From: Carnegiea gigantea
Lineage: Eukaryota > Streptophyta > Magnoliopsida > Caryophyllales > Cactaceae
Direction: 5' to 3'
NCBI GenBank assembly: GCA_029747015.1
Contig: JAKOGI010000525.1
Span: forward strand, 374,501 to 438,500
DNA length: 64,000 bases
Shown: positions 36,653-48,490 of the stretch, piece after piece
Layout of the letters: the number at the start of each line of letters is the position of its first letter
How positions within the stretch are numbered: position 1 is the first letter of the stretch
Position numbers and translations under genes: made by a program
Notes under the pieces: model-generated
The model's input: the letters and a program-made list of their open reading frames with translations, nothing else
The model's database searches: none
Told to the model about the DNA's origin: nothing

Positions 36653-39548
36653 ATGGCACCTCAAGTCACCATCTATTTCAATGAACTTCACGTCACCTTT
36701 GTGATCAAACGGGGGATATTCTAGGCAAGGAAGAATGTGCAGGTGGTCTTCACTGTTGGGCCACGATCAATCCTTGCTGAATTTCCATTGTCAAACTCAA
36801 TGAAACCTTTACGGGGCCTTGAAAGGGCAAGCAAGCCTGCCCATAGCAATGACAGATCGCTAACCAAGAAAGCGGTCAAGAACCAAAAGCACAACAAGCA
36901 CAGAAGCAACAAACGCCGCGCTAAGTCTGGCGCACCCAAGCTAGCTCTATCACCAGCCCTGGAGCTAGCCAAAATGACTTTGAGGAGGGCTTCTCAACAA
37001 AGGTCTTCCATCGCAGCATACCCGTCAATGGTTATGTCGCGCAACGCAATGCCAGTTCCCCGCTACAGTCCTATCCCATCTTGGAAGGGAGCCCTAAGGA
37101 TGGGGACATCAGCAAGTCGAGCCGCAACCCTACCAAGGCAGGCTTGGGTTACTAACATGGCCCGAGGCATGCTTGGGTCCCTACCTTAGCCCCAAAGCAG
37201 GTTTTGCTCCCTATACCCATTGGAAAGGGGGCAAAGCCAAACAAGAAACCCCCAACCTTGAAGAACCCCAATAAGCCATTTGGGGAAGGAATCTCAGGAG
37301 TTAAAAAGGCTCCTCAAGTTCGTCCTACGAGGCGGATCTTCTTCGGGACTATCCCCATGGATATTCCCATGGCTGAGGTTATGATGACCTCCTACTCAGA
37401 GGAGGTAACAGCACCTAAAACTCTGAAGGCTCGATTCATCAGACCTTCCACCTCAAGCACCCCTACTGTGGTTCCCGGAACCTTACAGGTCAGGGAGGCT
37501 ACTTCTACTCCAGTTCCTTGAGAAGGCAAGAGGATATTGCTTTCCAGATCACAGAGTCAAAGTGATTCGACCTCAAACGGGGCAGAATCACAAGTATACA
37601 GTGGGCCGATCACAAGATCAAGGGCCAAGACATTAACATATGCTGAGGTAACCTTGCAATCTTCGGTCACTACCTTTGATCAACGGCAGGACCAATCTGA
37701 AAAGCAAGATGAGGTTACAAGCCCTGCCTTGTATAACCTTAGAACATTCTTCCTAGAAGAGGAGTCACCAGCTATCATCCCATAAGTCCGAGCGACCAAC
37801 GATGACCAAGCAGAAAACATGCCAGTCTTGGTGAATAGCACTCCAAGCCTGGAGGAACAAATACAAGAACTACAATGAAAACTCGTAGAAAAAAAGGCTG
37901 AAATTGCTAACCTCGCCACCCGCCTTGAGAACAGGGAGTGTAAGAAAGTTAATAAGGTTAGTAATAGCAACACAGCCATCACTCTGTAAGATATTAAGGA
38001 GTTGGTTGCTCAAGAAATTAAAGAGTTCCAAACTACCATGAGTCATCCAGTATTGGGGTATAGGAACCCCTATCCAAGTCACTATGACTCGATTCCTTTC
38101 CCCAAATGCTACCAAAAACCAAACTTTAAAAAATTTGACGGGATAAAAGGGTTACCGTATGACCATTTAGCTCATTTCTACTCAGCGTGTGGCGAAACTA
38201 CCTTGAATGATGTGTTGCTAATTAGGCAGTTCATACAGTCCCTTAAAGGGGTAGCCTTTACATGGTATACCCAACTTCAGCCTGGGTCATTACATACTTA
38301 GGATGACCTCCAAAGGGCATTCCTACCCCAGTTCGTGAGTTCAAAGCGAAGAGTTTCTATAATAGACCTTGCTGATACTTGTCAAAGGCCAAACAAAAGT
38401 GTTAATGATTTCATCATGAGGTGGAGAAGCTTAAACTTGCAATGTCCAGAAAAGATAAGCAAGCAATCAACAGTTCAAATGTGTGCAAACAATTTAGACC
38501 CTCGAATTGCCACATATGTTGGTACTGCTGAGCTTCAAAACTTCGATGCCCTTGTGTCTAAGGCGAGTAATGTAGAAAGACAACTTGCCTGCCAGAAAGC
38601 CATACAGCCCAAGAGGGAAGAAATTAAAAGGTCAAACAAGAAGGGAGAGTCAATGGTTACGTTTGTCAGAGCAAGCCCAAAGCCAACAAATGGCAGAAAT
38701 TCAAAGGTAAACAAAAAGAGGGAGCTCGACGACTCACCCTCCAGGAAAGGAAAGAAAAAAAGTATCCCTTCGATGATGATGATGTTCAAGGGATATTTGA
38801 TGAGTTAATGGCTGCAAAAGCCTTTTCTCTTTCGGAGCCAAAACGACCTGCCGAGGTCAATATGAAAAATGATCCTAAGTATTGCTCATGCCATAGGATC
38901 ATTAGTTACCCTATAAAAGATTGTTATGTGTTCAAATACATAATCGAAGATATGATTAGAAGAGAAGAAATTGATATAGAAGGAGCTCCAGCCAAAGGAC
39001 CTACTACATCGTCAAATGCAACCTCAACGGTGAAACAAAGGGATGAATCTCAGCCATCATCCTCTGAAACTAATAAAGGGATCCCAATGGTGTCATTACC
39101 ACCTCATGGGGTCCCCATCAAATTCATTGTTGATGATGATGTAGCAATAGTATGGACGTATCCAGATATACCTGCAACCTCACCAGGAGCACCCGCTTTA
39201 TACGATTTTTAGTTGGATCCAAGTCTAGAGATATAGGCAACATTAGAAGATGATGATGATGATAGCTTCGGGTGGAAAATTTACTCCAGTAGGCGATCAT
39301 TTCAGCAGGGAATGGTCCGAGCTTCTCAAAGCCTAGGAGTTAAAATAAGAGGACAAAAGCCGCCACAAAAGAAAAACAAGAAAAACAAGAAAAAGAAGTC
39401 AAGGGCCAAAAAGAAGCCAGACTTAACTTCTGAAGAGGAGTACGTGCCACCAGTTAAGACCCCGTTCACTTTAAGTGATTATATCCCCAAAGGTTTTTTC
39501 GGCAGTGACTCCTCGGATGATGACCCTAAAGAAGGGGAAGTAACCTAA
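36653..39548 (+). pseudogene. Tat-type gag pseudogene
   Basis: A likely start is ATG 36653 (MAPQVTIYFNELHVTFV), with a stop about 23 codons later. The frame continues as a basic, low-complexity N-terminal region to about 37785. The core gag domain spans about 38090-38600: FPKCYQKPNFKKFDG, FIQSLKGVAFTWYTQLQPG, a stop at 38299, then RRVSIIDLADTCQRPNKSV and FIMRWRSLNLQCPE. A zinc-finger-like YCSCHRIISYPIKDCYVFK lies near 38878-38935. A lysine-rich tail (KKKNKKNKKKKSRAKKK) ends near 39548. Frame changes fall near 37190 and 38800. Gag would build the particle and bind RNA. The degenerate HR..SHP..DC finger and the long basic N-terminus suit Tat elements. Confidence 0.8.
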
Positions 39549-39554
39549 TGTTGC

Positions 39555-41475
39555 ATGGTCTCATGGGCTGACGTATGTGAAGAAGCGAGCGCCATTCCCG
39601 TAAACACCGCTCAAGAAGTGGATCAAATAATGCTTCGATCTGGTCGTCAACTCCAACCACCGAAACCAGCAGGGAAAGACGAGAAGAAAGAAACGGCACC
39701 GGAGATACCACTAATATCGGATAATGCCAAAGAAAAGGGTGATGAGGAAGTAATTCTCTCAAGCTCAAATAGCCATGGAACTGTTGAGAACAGACAGGCA
39801 ACTAAAGATTCCAAGAAGGATCTTCCTGCCACAACCCCTTTTCAAGTTCGTCAAGGGTTCATAAATAAAAGGTTCATTATGATGTCATTTCTCATCTTAA
39901 GTGAATCCCAGCGCGCCTAAGTGTCCATGATGCCTTACAAATGTCTAACGAGCTAAGAAGGGTACTTATATAAGCGTTAATGGGCCTCGACGACTGCAAA
40001 GATCAAGTTGGTCCTGTTGAGGTGGATGAGGTGTTATCATTTCCTTTAAACGGGTGTGCTGCATGCATGGCTTGCATAACATTCTTTGACGAGGACCTCA
40101 AGTTGGGGTCTGCAAATCACAACAGGCCTCTGTACGTCACCAGTAGGATTGGGGATAAAAGAATAAATCGAATCCTACTTGACTGTGGTTCTGCAGTCAA
40201 CCTTCTCTCATTGAGGGTATTGAGGGTAACAGGGATAACACCAAACCAGTTCTCCCCAACTTTGCTCATAATTAATCAGGTAGGATAGAAAGCCTTAGGC
40301 ACTATTGCTTTGAAAGTTGAGCTAGACAACCTCTACACAGATGGTCTCTTTCATGTAATAAATGCTGATACTTCTTATAACGCCCAACTTAGTCGACCGT
40401 GGCTCCATACTAGCAGGGCTATTGCCTCGACTCTTCACCAGTGTTTGAAATACACTGACGAGCATGGCGATGAGAAAACAATCAGTGGGAACGCAAATCC
40501 TTTTCATGGGGAAGATGTTAATTACGCTGGCGCCAAGTTTTACAAATCAGCGGATTCTGAAACCTCCCAAGTTCTTTTAAACCTAAGAAAGAGTAACCAA
40601 AGAGAAAATCCCAAGCCTCTTACTTTGCCTCAAAAGGTCATTCGGGTTGTCAACAGTTACGCTAGTGAAGCCAAGGAAGATCAGTTCCCACGATCAAAGG
40701 TATTGTTCAAATACACACCTAAAGACAAAAGAAAGGATGGCCAAAAGGCCCTGACTTCAGTAAGGGAAATTGTGAACTCTCTTGTCACGAGTTATACTTT
40801 TCCCCTCCGAAGAATTGATCAGTTGATACCCAAAGAAAATCTGGTCATAAGAATATCACTCAGCAACAAGAGAGTGGTGTTAGGGGAAAACCTTTCAAAC
40901 CCTCTAACAGGAGCATCCTCTTCAAGCAGTTCACCTCCAGGAGGGCCATCATTATCAAAGAGGAGTAAGAAGAATGAGAGAGGACTTGCCAAGAAAAATC
41001 GAAAATTGAATATCTTACTTGAAAGTGGAGTCCTAAAGGCATCATTTCAAGAGAATACCTTCGAAAATCTTTAAATATTCATGATGGGGGGGTTCTCAAG
41101 GCTTATACCACAAATGATATGGTCTTTACACCCCAAGAACAAGAGATGTTTTCCCAAAATGAGCAAGCCTAACCTCGAATCTCAGTTTTTCAAAGACTTG
41201 GGAAAGTGAATGAAGCCAAACAAAAGAATTTCTATGTTAGAAAGCAGAAGAAGTGGAAGTTGAACAAGAAAGGGCAGCAGTCTAGAAGCTTTGTCTGGGT
41301 TCGTGAACAAAACAAAGCCGAGCAAGCAGAACAAGTTGACATCGTGTCCATTGCAGATGAGGAAAATGCTCAAAATTTTGAATTTTCTTACCAAGAAACT
41401 TTCAAACATCATCAGATCGCCATAACAGGTCATGAAATATGTGGTGAAGTTAGGTTGATTCACCTAAAAGCCTAA
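39555..41475 (+). pseudogene. Protease region of the Tat-type polyprotein
   Basis: After an acidic linker (IMLRSGRQLQPPK near 39625-39665), a new frame from 39980 carries GLDDCKDQVGPVEVDEVLSF. The aspartic protease follows with RILLDCGSAVNLLSL (about 40167-40210), where DCGSA replaces the usual D(T/S)G(S/A). After a stop at 40287 come LYTDGLFHVINADTSYNAQLSRPWLH and FYKSADSE, the usual end of this domain. The remaining linker to RT (to 41475) has no recognised domain. The protease would cleave Gag-Pol; the frames are separated by stops and shifts. Confidence 0.75.
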
Positions 41476-41546
41476 ATGGTGACTTAACTCTTGAACAGGA
41501 GCCCTCCCAAGACTTTGTTGAGGCGATTCAACCTGCGCCTCCAGAA

Positions 41547-42960
41547 ATGGAGGATGGCGGTCGAGCAACAATTGATCAGTTTCGGGAGATAAATTTGGGG
41601 ACAACTTATGAGCCCAAGCCAATCTTTGTGAGTGCCATGCTAAATGATAAAGAAGTGACACAATATGAACAACTCCTCCAAGAATACAAGGACGTATTTG
41701 CTTGGGGTTATCAAGACATGCCAGCCTTGGATCCAAATGTCACTGTTCATGAGTTGGCTGTTTATGAAAGCATAAAGCCAATAAAGTAGCCTCAGCGGCG
41801 CTTCTGTCCTGAGTTGACGATCCAAATAAATGTTGAAGTGCACAAGCTTATAAAGGCTAACTTCATTCGCGAAGTTCAATACCCAACGTGGTTGGCTAAA
41901 ATTGTCCCCGTTCAAAAAAAGAATGGACAACTCCGGATATGTGTAGATTTCAGGGACTTAAACAATGCATGTCCCAAAGATGATTTCCCACTACCGATCA
42001 CTGAACTTCTTGTGGATGCCACAACAGGATTTGGGGCTCTGTCTTTCATGGATGATTTCTCGAGGTACAATCAAATCAAAATACACACCGAAGATGAAGA
42101 CTTAACAGCCTTTCGAACACCACAAGGCATATACTGCTGTATAGTAATGCCGTTTGGTTTGAAAAATGCCGGAGCCACTTACCAAAGAGCCATGACGATC
42201 ATTTTTTGCGATTTTCTCCACAATCTCATTGAATGTTTTGTTGATGACTTCGTTGTAAAAACAAAGGATGGAGAAAACCACCCACACGACCTAAGGAAGG
42301 TCTTTGCAAAGCTATGTCAACATTAGCTCAAGGTGAACCCCTTAAAATGTGCATTTGGGGTCGGCTTCGTGGTTTAGAAAGAAGGGATTGAGATTGACCC
42401 CGATAAAGTCAAAGGCATTATCCAAATGCCGCCGCCGAGAAACTTAAGAGAATTACGGGACTTACAAGGAAGGTTGGCTTGCATACAACGGTTCATCTCA
42501 AACTTGTCAGGAAGGTGTCAATCTTTCACAAGACTCCTAAAAAAGGACACGCCTTTCACTTGGGATCAAACTTATTAAAATGCTTTTGAAAGCATAAAGC
42601 AATATCTCACAAGACCACCTGTCTTAATGGCTCCAATACAGGGAAGAACTTTAATATTGTACACAATAGCCCTCGAACGGTCTTTAGGGGCTATGTTGGC
42701 TCAATGTAATGGCGAAGGGAAAGAAAATGCCCTGTATTATATCAGCCGGACAATGGTGGGTGCAGAAGTAAATTACTCATCCATGGAGAAAATTTGCCTT
42801 GCCTTGGTTTTTTCCGTTCAAAAATTACGACACTACCTTTTATCCCATCAGATCATTTTGATCTCAAAGGCAGATCCCTTAAGGTATATATTATCTAAGC
42901 ATATGCTATCAGGGAGATTGGCTAAATAGGCTATGTTTTTAGCCCCTTTTGGCATCAAGT
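41547..42960 (+). pseudogene. Reverse transcriptase and first RNase H, Tat type
   Basis: RT motifs occur in order: FVWGYQDMPALDP-type entry (about 41690-41730), WLAKIVPVQKKNGQLRICVDFRDLN (about 41890-41965), FMDDFSRYNQIKI, MPFGLKNAGATYQRAM (about 42150-42195) and the catalytic FVDDFVVKTK (about 42237-42266). The thumb and connection follow (NPLKCAFGV, GIIQMPPPRNLRELRDLQGRLA, TPFTWDQ). The first RNase H shows LILYTIALERSLGAMLAQ (about 42648-42705), EKICLALVFSVQKLRHYL and PLRYILSK. The DD pair of the polymerase is intact. Stops lie at about 42324, 42375, 42577 and 42928. RT copies the RNA genome and RNase H removes it from the hybrid. Confidence 0.88.
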
Positions 42961-43049
42961 TCATGCCTCAAAAAGTAGTAAAAGGATAAGCCATAGCTAA
43001 TTTCCTAGCAGCACATACGTGTACAGATAATGAAGAACTACCCGATGAT

Positions 43050-43346
43050 ATGCCAGACAATGAAGTTATGCTTGCTGAAATTAAAACTTGGAAGTTATAT
43101 TTTGATGGGGCGGCAAGGACTCGAGAAGCCGAAGTAGGGATTGTGTTCATCACACCAGCAGGAGGACTTACCCCAGTAGGAGGACTTACCCTTTATTCAT
43201 TTTCTCTCCTCGAGGTCTGTTCAAATAATGTGGCTGAATATGAGGCACTCATCATTGGCCTCGAATTGGCCCTAAAAATGTGTATTGACCAGCTTGAAAT
43301 ATTCGGTGATTCTCAGTTAATCATTCGACAAATACACGGCCAGTAA
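43050..43346 (+). pseudogene. Second (archaeal-type) RNase H of the Tat element
   Basis: WKLYFDGAARTREAEVGIVF, SNNVAEYEALIIGLELAL and LEIFGDSQLIIRQIHGQ form an RNase H fold with the expected D, E and D residues. It lies directly after the first RNase H. An extra RNase H of this type between RT/RNH and integrase is a known trait of Tat/Ogre. An 18-bp tandem duplication (about 43152-43187) inserts an extra GGLTPV unit. The frame ends at a stop (43344), and the linker continues in another frame at 43424-43681 (ENDKANALAKLVASL). Confidence 0.8.
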
Positions 43347-43699
43347 GAAATGCTAAATTAGTGCCTCTTTACCAAAGGACAAGAAGCCTTATGAACCAAT
43401 TCCTTCAAGTATAGGTCAACCATGTGCTAAGGTCTGAGAATGATAAAGCAAATGCCTTAGCAAAGCTAGTTGCTTCACTGACACTCCTTGATGAAAGAGA
43501 AATTCAAATAACAATCGAGGAACATCATTTGCTGGCATCAGCCTTGGATTGTCTTGATGAAATAGAAGAAACAAATGTGGTCTCCATTCTTGAGATCAAA
43601 GAAGAGACAGACTTGAGGCAACCTCTTATTGAGTACATCCAGTATGGCATTCTCTACCTACTAATCCAAAGAAAAGGGTAGATGTAAAATGACGAGCAC

Positions 43700-44862
43700 T
43701 AAGGTTTACACTTAAAAATGACACTTTATATCGGAAAACTTTTGATGGGTTGTTACTTAGATGCTTGTCAAGGGAGGAAGCGACTTATGTCCTAAATGAA
43801 GTTCATGCTGGGGTATGTGGTGCTCATCAAGCAGGTCTAAAACTTGCTAACCAAATCAAAAGACTAGGCTATTATTGGCCAACCATGGTTCAAGATGCCA
43901 TAAAATTTGCTAAAGCTTACCAAGGTTGTCAAATACATGGAGATTTTATCCACCGACCACCATAATTACTCCACTCAAGCATATTATCTTTGCTTTTCCA
44001 TGCATGGGGGCTCGATGTGATAGGACCTTTCAAGCCATCCTCTTCTCGTGGCCACGTGTTTATTTTGGCAGTCACAGACTATTTTTCAAAATGGGTTGAA
44101 GCCATCCCGTTAAGAGAAGTGGGGGCAAAACAAGTTGCTAACTTCATTAAGACCCATCTCATTTATAGATATGGAGTCCCCCACAAAGTCATCTAAGACA
44201 ATGCCCTCTACTTTAAAAATCAAGTGATGATAAGGCTTGCAGAGAAATACAAGTTCAGGCACAGCTTCTCGTCGAGCTACAACACATCGTCAAATAGTCA
44301 AGCTGAAGCATTCAATAAAGTGTTTTGCAAGATTTTAAAGAAAATGGTCTCAAGATCAAAGAGGGATTGGCGTGAATGACTGCCAGAAGCTTTATGGGCT
44401 TATTGAACCATAGTCCGAACTGCAACTGGTTGTACACCCTACAATTTGATTTTTGGTTCAGAAGTCGTGTTACCCCTTGAGGTACAGTCACCTTATTTAA
44501 GAGTGGCCATGCAATTTACTAACCCAGATGAAAATACTCAAGTGAGATTGGCTGAACTTGAAGCATTAGATGAGCATCAATTAATGGTTCAGCAAAGACT
44601 CGAAATTTACTAGGCTCAAATGGCTGGGGCATTTAACAAGCGGGTCAAATTCTGCTCATTTGATGTTGGTGACTTGGTTTTGATAATAAGGTGGCCAATT
44701 GTCATCAATCGAAAGACACAAGGGAAGCTTAAGTCCAAATGAGAAGGTCCCTACGTAGTTACTAAGGTCTTTCCTAAATAGCCATATGAGCTCTCAAATC
44801 ATGATGGATAAATTGTGTATGCCTGTGTCAATGGTAAATTTGTAAAGAAATTCTTTACCTGA
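43700..44862 (+). pseudogene. Integrase of the Tat-type element
   Basis: The N-terminal zinc region (about 43785-43950) shows VHAGVCGAHQAGLKLA, GYYWPTM and AYQGCQIHGD, where the first cysteine of the CxxC pair is replaced by Tyr. The core holds all three acidic residues: WGLDVIGPFKPSS (about 44008), DNALYFKN (about 44200, just after a stop) and SNSQAEAFNKVF (about 44293-44325). Next comes ATGCTPYNLIFGSEVVLPLEV. The C-terminal region (FNKRVKFCSFDVGDLVLI, GPYVVTKVF) runs to a TGA near 44860. Stops near 44196, 44379, 44404, 44611 and 44740 are mostly single C-to-T-type changes. Integrase would insert the DNA copy; this one is dead. Confidence 0.85.
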
Positions 44863-45244
44863 AAAATAGGGGCTGTTGAGTCTCATCGAACTACGAAAGA
44901 CTTGATCCCTCAAAAAGGGGTTACGTAGGCAGTCCAACTTTAAACTTGATGCAGCCACAAAAATAAATAAACCCTCTCTTACCTTTGCTTGTTAAAATTT
45001 TTTTTTCTTCACGTGGTGAATGAAATGTTCATGTGATGTTTTTATTGAGAAGCATTTATTAATCACTCATTATTGTGTGCTATTTTGATTTTCATTCAGG
45101 GGGGAAAAACTAAACAAAAAGAGAGAGAGAGAAAAAAAGGAGAAGAGAAGCAGAAGAAAGGAAGAGCCGGTTAGGCTCTATTGCAATAGCATAAATTGTA
45201 CAGTACAAAGTGGACTGAAGAATGGAACTATAAATACAAAAGAA
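44863..45244 (+). other. Spacer between pol and the antisense ORF
   Basis: Contains one copy of the GAACTAC...TACGTAGGCAG motif (44888-44935) and a purine-rich stretch (45110-45170). Confidence 0.5.
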
Positions 45245-48157
45245 TTAAACAAAATAAGACAAGTCTAAACATGCTTTAAAAAAAATTACAGAGCCAATCA
45301 AATGCTTGAGATGGTTCTTTTCCTTCTCCAAATCCTGTAGCTTGGAGAATCTTGCTTCAACCAAGTCCACTTTCACTTGTTCCGCTTCCTTTTTCTTCAA
45401 ATCCAGAGAGGATTTCAACTTGCCCTCTGCTTCAAGTAGAACCTGCTGTTGGATGTTTAAATCCTCTCACATCTTACAAATCCGCTCTTCTTACCTGAAG
45501 ACCTCCTGCTCCTTAACTTTTAACTTTGAAGCTTCGCTGGACAGGTTATTGGGTTGATCTTCCATGTGAGTAATCTCAGAAGAACAAGCGAGATCTTAGT
45601 CAGACAAAGCTTTTATCCGATCAATATCCACTAAATCTTTGATCTTTATAGCCGTCTCAACTACGCCAAATATCTCTTCAATTTTGGAGGAAAGCCAACA
45701 AATCTCTATTGTACTGAGGTTATAAATGTCAATCATAGAGCAAAGTGCACTCAAAGATTGAAAAACTCTTGCTCTGCTAGCTAAAAATTCCCTGGCAGAG
45801 CCGTGATTAGAAATAATATCGATAATCACCTCAACTCCCTTGACAATGCTCTCACGGACCCAATCTTCCTTTGCAAAATAGACTCACTAAGGAAGTGGGG
45901 ATGCTTTGAATAGGCACGGCTTCAACCAAATCATCAGGCATTTCAGACACAAGAATGATAGCAGTTATTACTATATCAGAATGCTCTACTGCAACAGGAG
46001 GTGCTTCAGGTAGAGGTATTCCAATTTTTCTTGTGGGGGCATCTTGCTGATCTAAAGTTTCTTGTCCAATGAAAGTTCCCAAGTCTGCGGTAGGTAAATC
46101 TTTAAACCCTGTACTATCTCCTATATCAATATCATCAGATTGATTGGGATGGCCATAACGAGCCCTCTTGAAGTTCACTTCGATGTGTGATTGATCATAA
46201 GAATTTGCCGTCGCAGACGATTGATCATCAGGGGCCTTTTTATTCTTCTTCTATGGCCTTCTGTTATCGCTAGAAACCTTCTTTTTTCCTTTTTCAAAGG
46301 ATGATACTGAAGGTCCTTCCTTGGTACAATTGTTGCCTGTAACTCCCGAAATTTCAACAGCTCCAGGAACAAACTCACAGAGAGGGCGTAGGTGACCAAT
46401 GATATAAATAGCTTCCCTCAAAAGCTCATTCTTATTTGTTGTAGTCTGGTGAACTTTTTTAACTGATTGGCTTAAATAAGGAGTGTTAATTTTGGTCCAA
46501 CAACTGCTATAATTCCAAGAACAAACTCCTTCATAATAGGAAGGAGGGACATAAAACTTAGCCCTTGTATCCCGCCTCTGAAGATCAGCATGAGCTTGTG
46601 CAAGATTCATCACGCTCCTTTGTTGTCGAAGGGCTCTAATGAAGCCTAAGAGATTAGACGGAACCCCTTGATCGAAACCAAATTGGTGAGCAAATCGATT
46701 GGGATAATAGGGTTCCAAAATCAATTCGGCCCCAACACGTACAGGAAGTGCGGCGGACCGAATAGACTAGAGCAATTTAGAATCCTCTTTCGGTAACCCC
46801 ATGTCAATCACGTCTCGCCCATTACGAGAGTCCTCACGATAAGAGCTAGCTCTGAGGGAAAGATATCTCCCATCCCTGAAAATGTGTCTAGCTTGGGGGT
46901 AAGGAACGTTTGCTCCTAAGCAATCCAGCATAGCAAACAAGAGTGGGAAAGTCATCTGGACAATCACTATCTGGGTGACGACAGGTATAAATAAGGGAAT
47001 AACTCTGCTAACCAACCGATTACATAGTGGATGAGAAAAATTGTGTTAGCTTTACCGGGGTAGTCTGGATTACTCATTGCATCTCCTAAGCCATGATAAA
47101 TGTAACCAAGAACTGTGGGAGCCAAAGAAACTCATTGCCCATAAGCCATCAAGGCAGCCATTACAAATGTTTCTAGTCTTATGACTTCTTTATCCTAAGA
47201 TACGACAAAGCGACTTAACCAAAAGGCTAAGAAAGCAGCAAGTTCACCTTCAACTGTAATATTCAAGTCTGCCATTCGTTTATGACGCGAGATGCAAAGG
47301 GGGCCCCTTTTCTTGGTCTCAACTTTCTCTTTTTCAGAGTCCGTTTGTTCTTCATAAGCAAAGTACACCAAATATTCTCGATAAAAATGGTCCAACCAGA
47401 GATCATAATAAATATGCTTAGCTTTGTGAAACTCACACAGTTTAGCATGAATACACAGCAACTCAGCAACTGCGGCAGGATATTTATTATGGCCTACCAA
47501 ATCCTTGTTTTGGGGCAAGAATTCCTCATATATATCTCCAAGAATGGGTAAACCTCCAACCCGCTCTAAGTCACAACGTGAAATACCAACTTCGCCCGCA
47601 CCATGGTGAAGAGTATTGGTTAGTGGATCCCAAAGTTCACAGAAAGCCCGCCAAACATTTGCGTTAAAATGGTACGGAAACTAGGAAACACCAACAGTAC
47701 CAAATATGCCAACTTGTTTCAAGGATTCTTCAAAACGAGTAAGCACTCGTTTAGTCCATTCTATCACCCCAAACATAAAAGTTGAGCGGCTTTGAAATTG
47801 AGAGGTTGGCCCCCAATTCCTTCTTGCAGTAAAAAGCATGTGTAAGGCTGGATAAAATTTCCCCTCAGTAGGGTATATTTCAGGGCCACGACGTTCAGTA
47901 TTAACTTTCTTGAGAACAGTGGCATTGAAATAGTTCTCATAATCCTTGCTTACATCGACACATTTGTTTTCATCATTTCGATGATAACGAAGTGTCCCTT
48001 GCTTAACTCTAATCTTCCTTACCAAAACAGATGTCAAGGTGGAAGAAGGAATCGCATTGAGATTTCGCAAAGAGCTTGAACGTCGATAATAAGGCCTGTA
48101 GCCACATTCTTGTCCATTTTCAAGTGGATCCATTTCATTGCCAAGAGTCTCGTCCAT
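45245..48157 (-). pseudogene. Antisense extra ORF with plant-mobile-domain-like region and C-terminal coiled coil
   Basis: Between pol and the 3' LTR, the strand opposite to gag-pol carries a nearly continuous, frameshifted coding region of about 2.9 kb. It starts at ATG 48157 (MDETLGNEMDPLENGQECGYRPYYRRSS). The next ~700 codons include TLHHGAGEVGIS, LERVGGLPILGDIYEEF (about 47610-47530), GELAAFLAFWLSRFV and ALMAYGQ. This resembles plant mobile domain (aminotransferase-like) proteins, which share a 'GE..ITL.D...L.GLP' core. Later parts are acidic or basic linkers. The end is rich in heptads (45480-45290: LKSSLDLKKKEAEQVKVDLVEARF) and closes at TAA 45245. Antisense extra ORFs have been reported in Tat-lineage elements; their role is unknown. 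Stops at about 47681 and 47195 and frame changes show decay. Confidence 0.65.
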
Positions 48158-48278
48158 GGTCGTTAATTATTTTGTATAAAAAAAGAATAAAAAAGAGGAA
48201 AATTAATTACTGTTGGTGCAAAGACTTGATAAGATACGTGCATCATTTGTGTTATAAACAATAACACAAACAATGCAC

Positions 48279-48284
48279 GGGGGG
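48279..48284 (+). other. Polypurine tract of the Tat/Ogre-type element
   Basis: A run of six G preceded by GCAC, four bases before the 3' LTR. It is the expected plus-strand primer. Confidence 0.6.
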
Positions 48285-48288
48285 CAAT

Positions 48289-48427
48289 TGTTAAATGTGA
48301 AATTTTAATATTTATTTTTTGAAATAGCTCCATTAAAAAAATGGATACCATGACTGGGTATGGGCCATGAAAACTAGAAAAATATGTACATATGTTGATT
48401 TTCGGCCCGATCAATATCAGGCCAAAT

Positions 48428-48490
<63 letters not shown>

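Noticed and set aside
39526..39801. Minus-strand frames opposite gag-pol of the Tat element
   Set aside because: Opposite-strand shadows of the gag-pro linker; unlike the 45-48 kb antisense ORF they have no domain and overlap real coding sequence.
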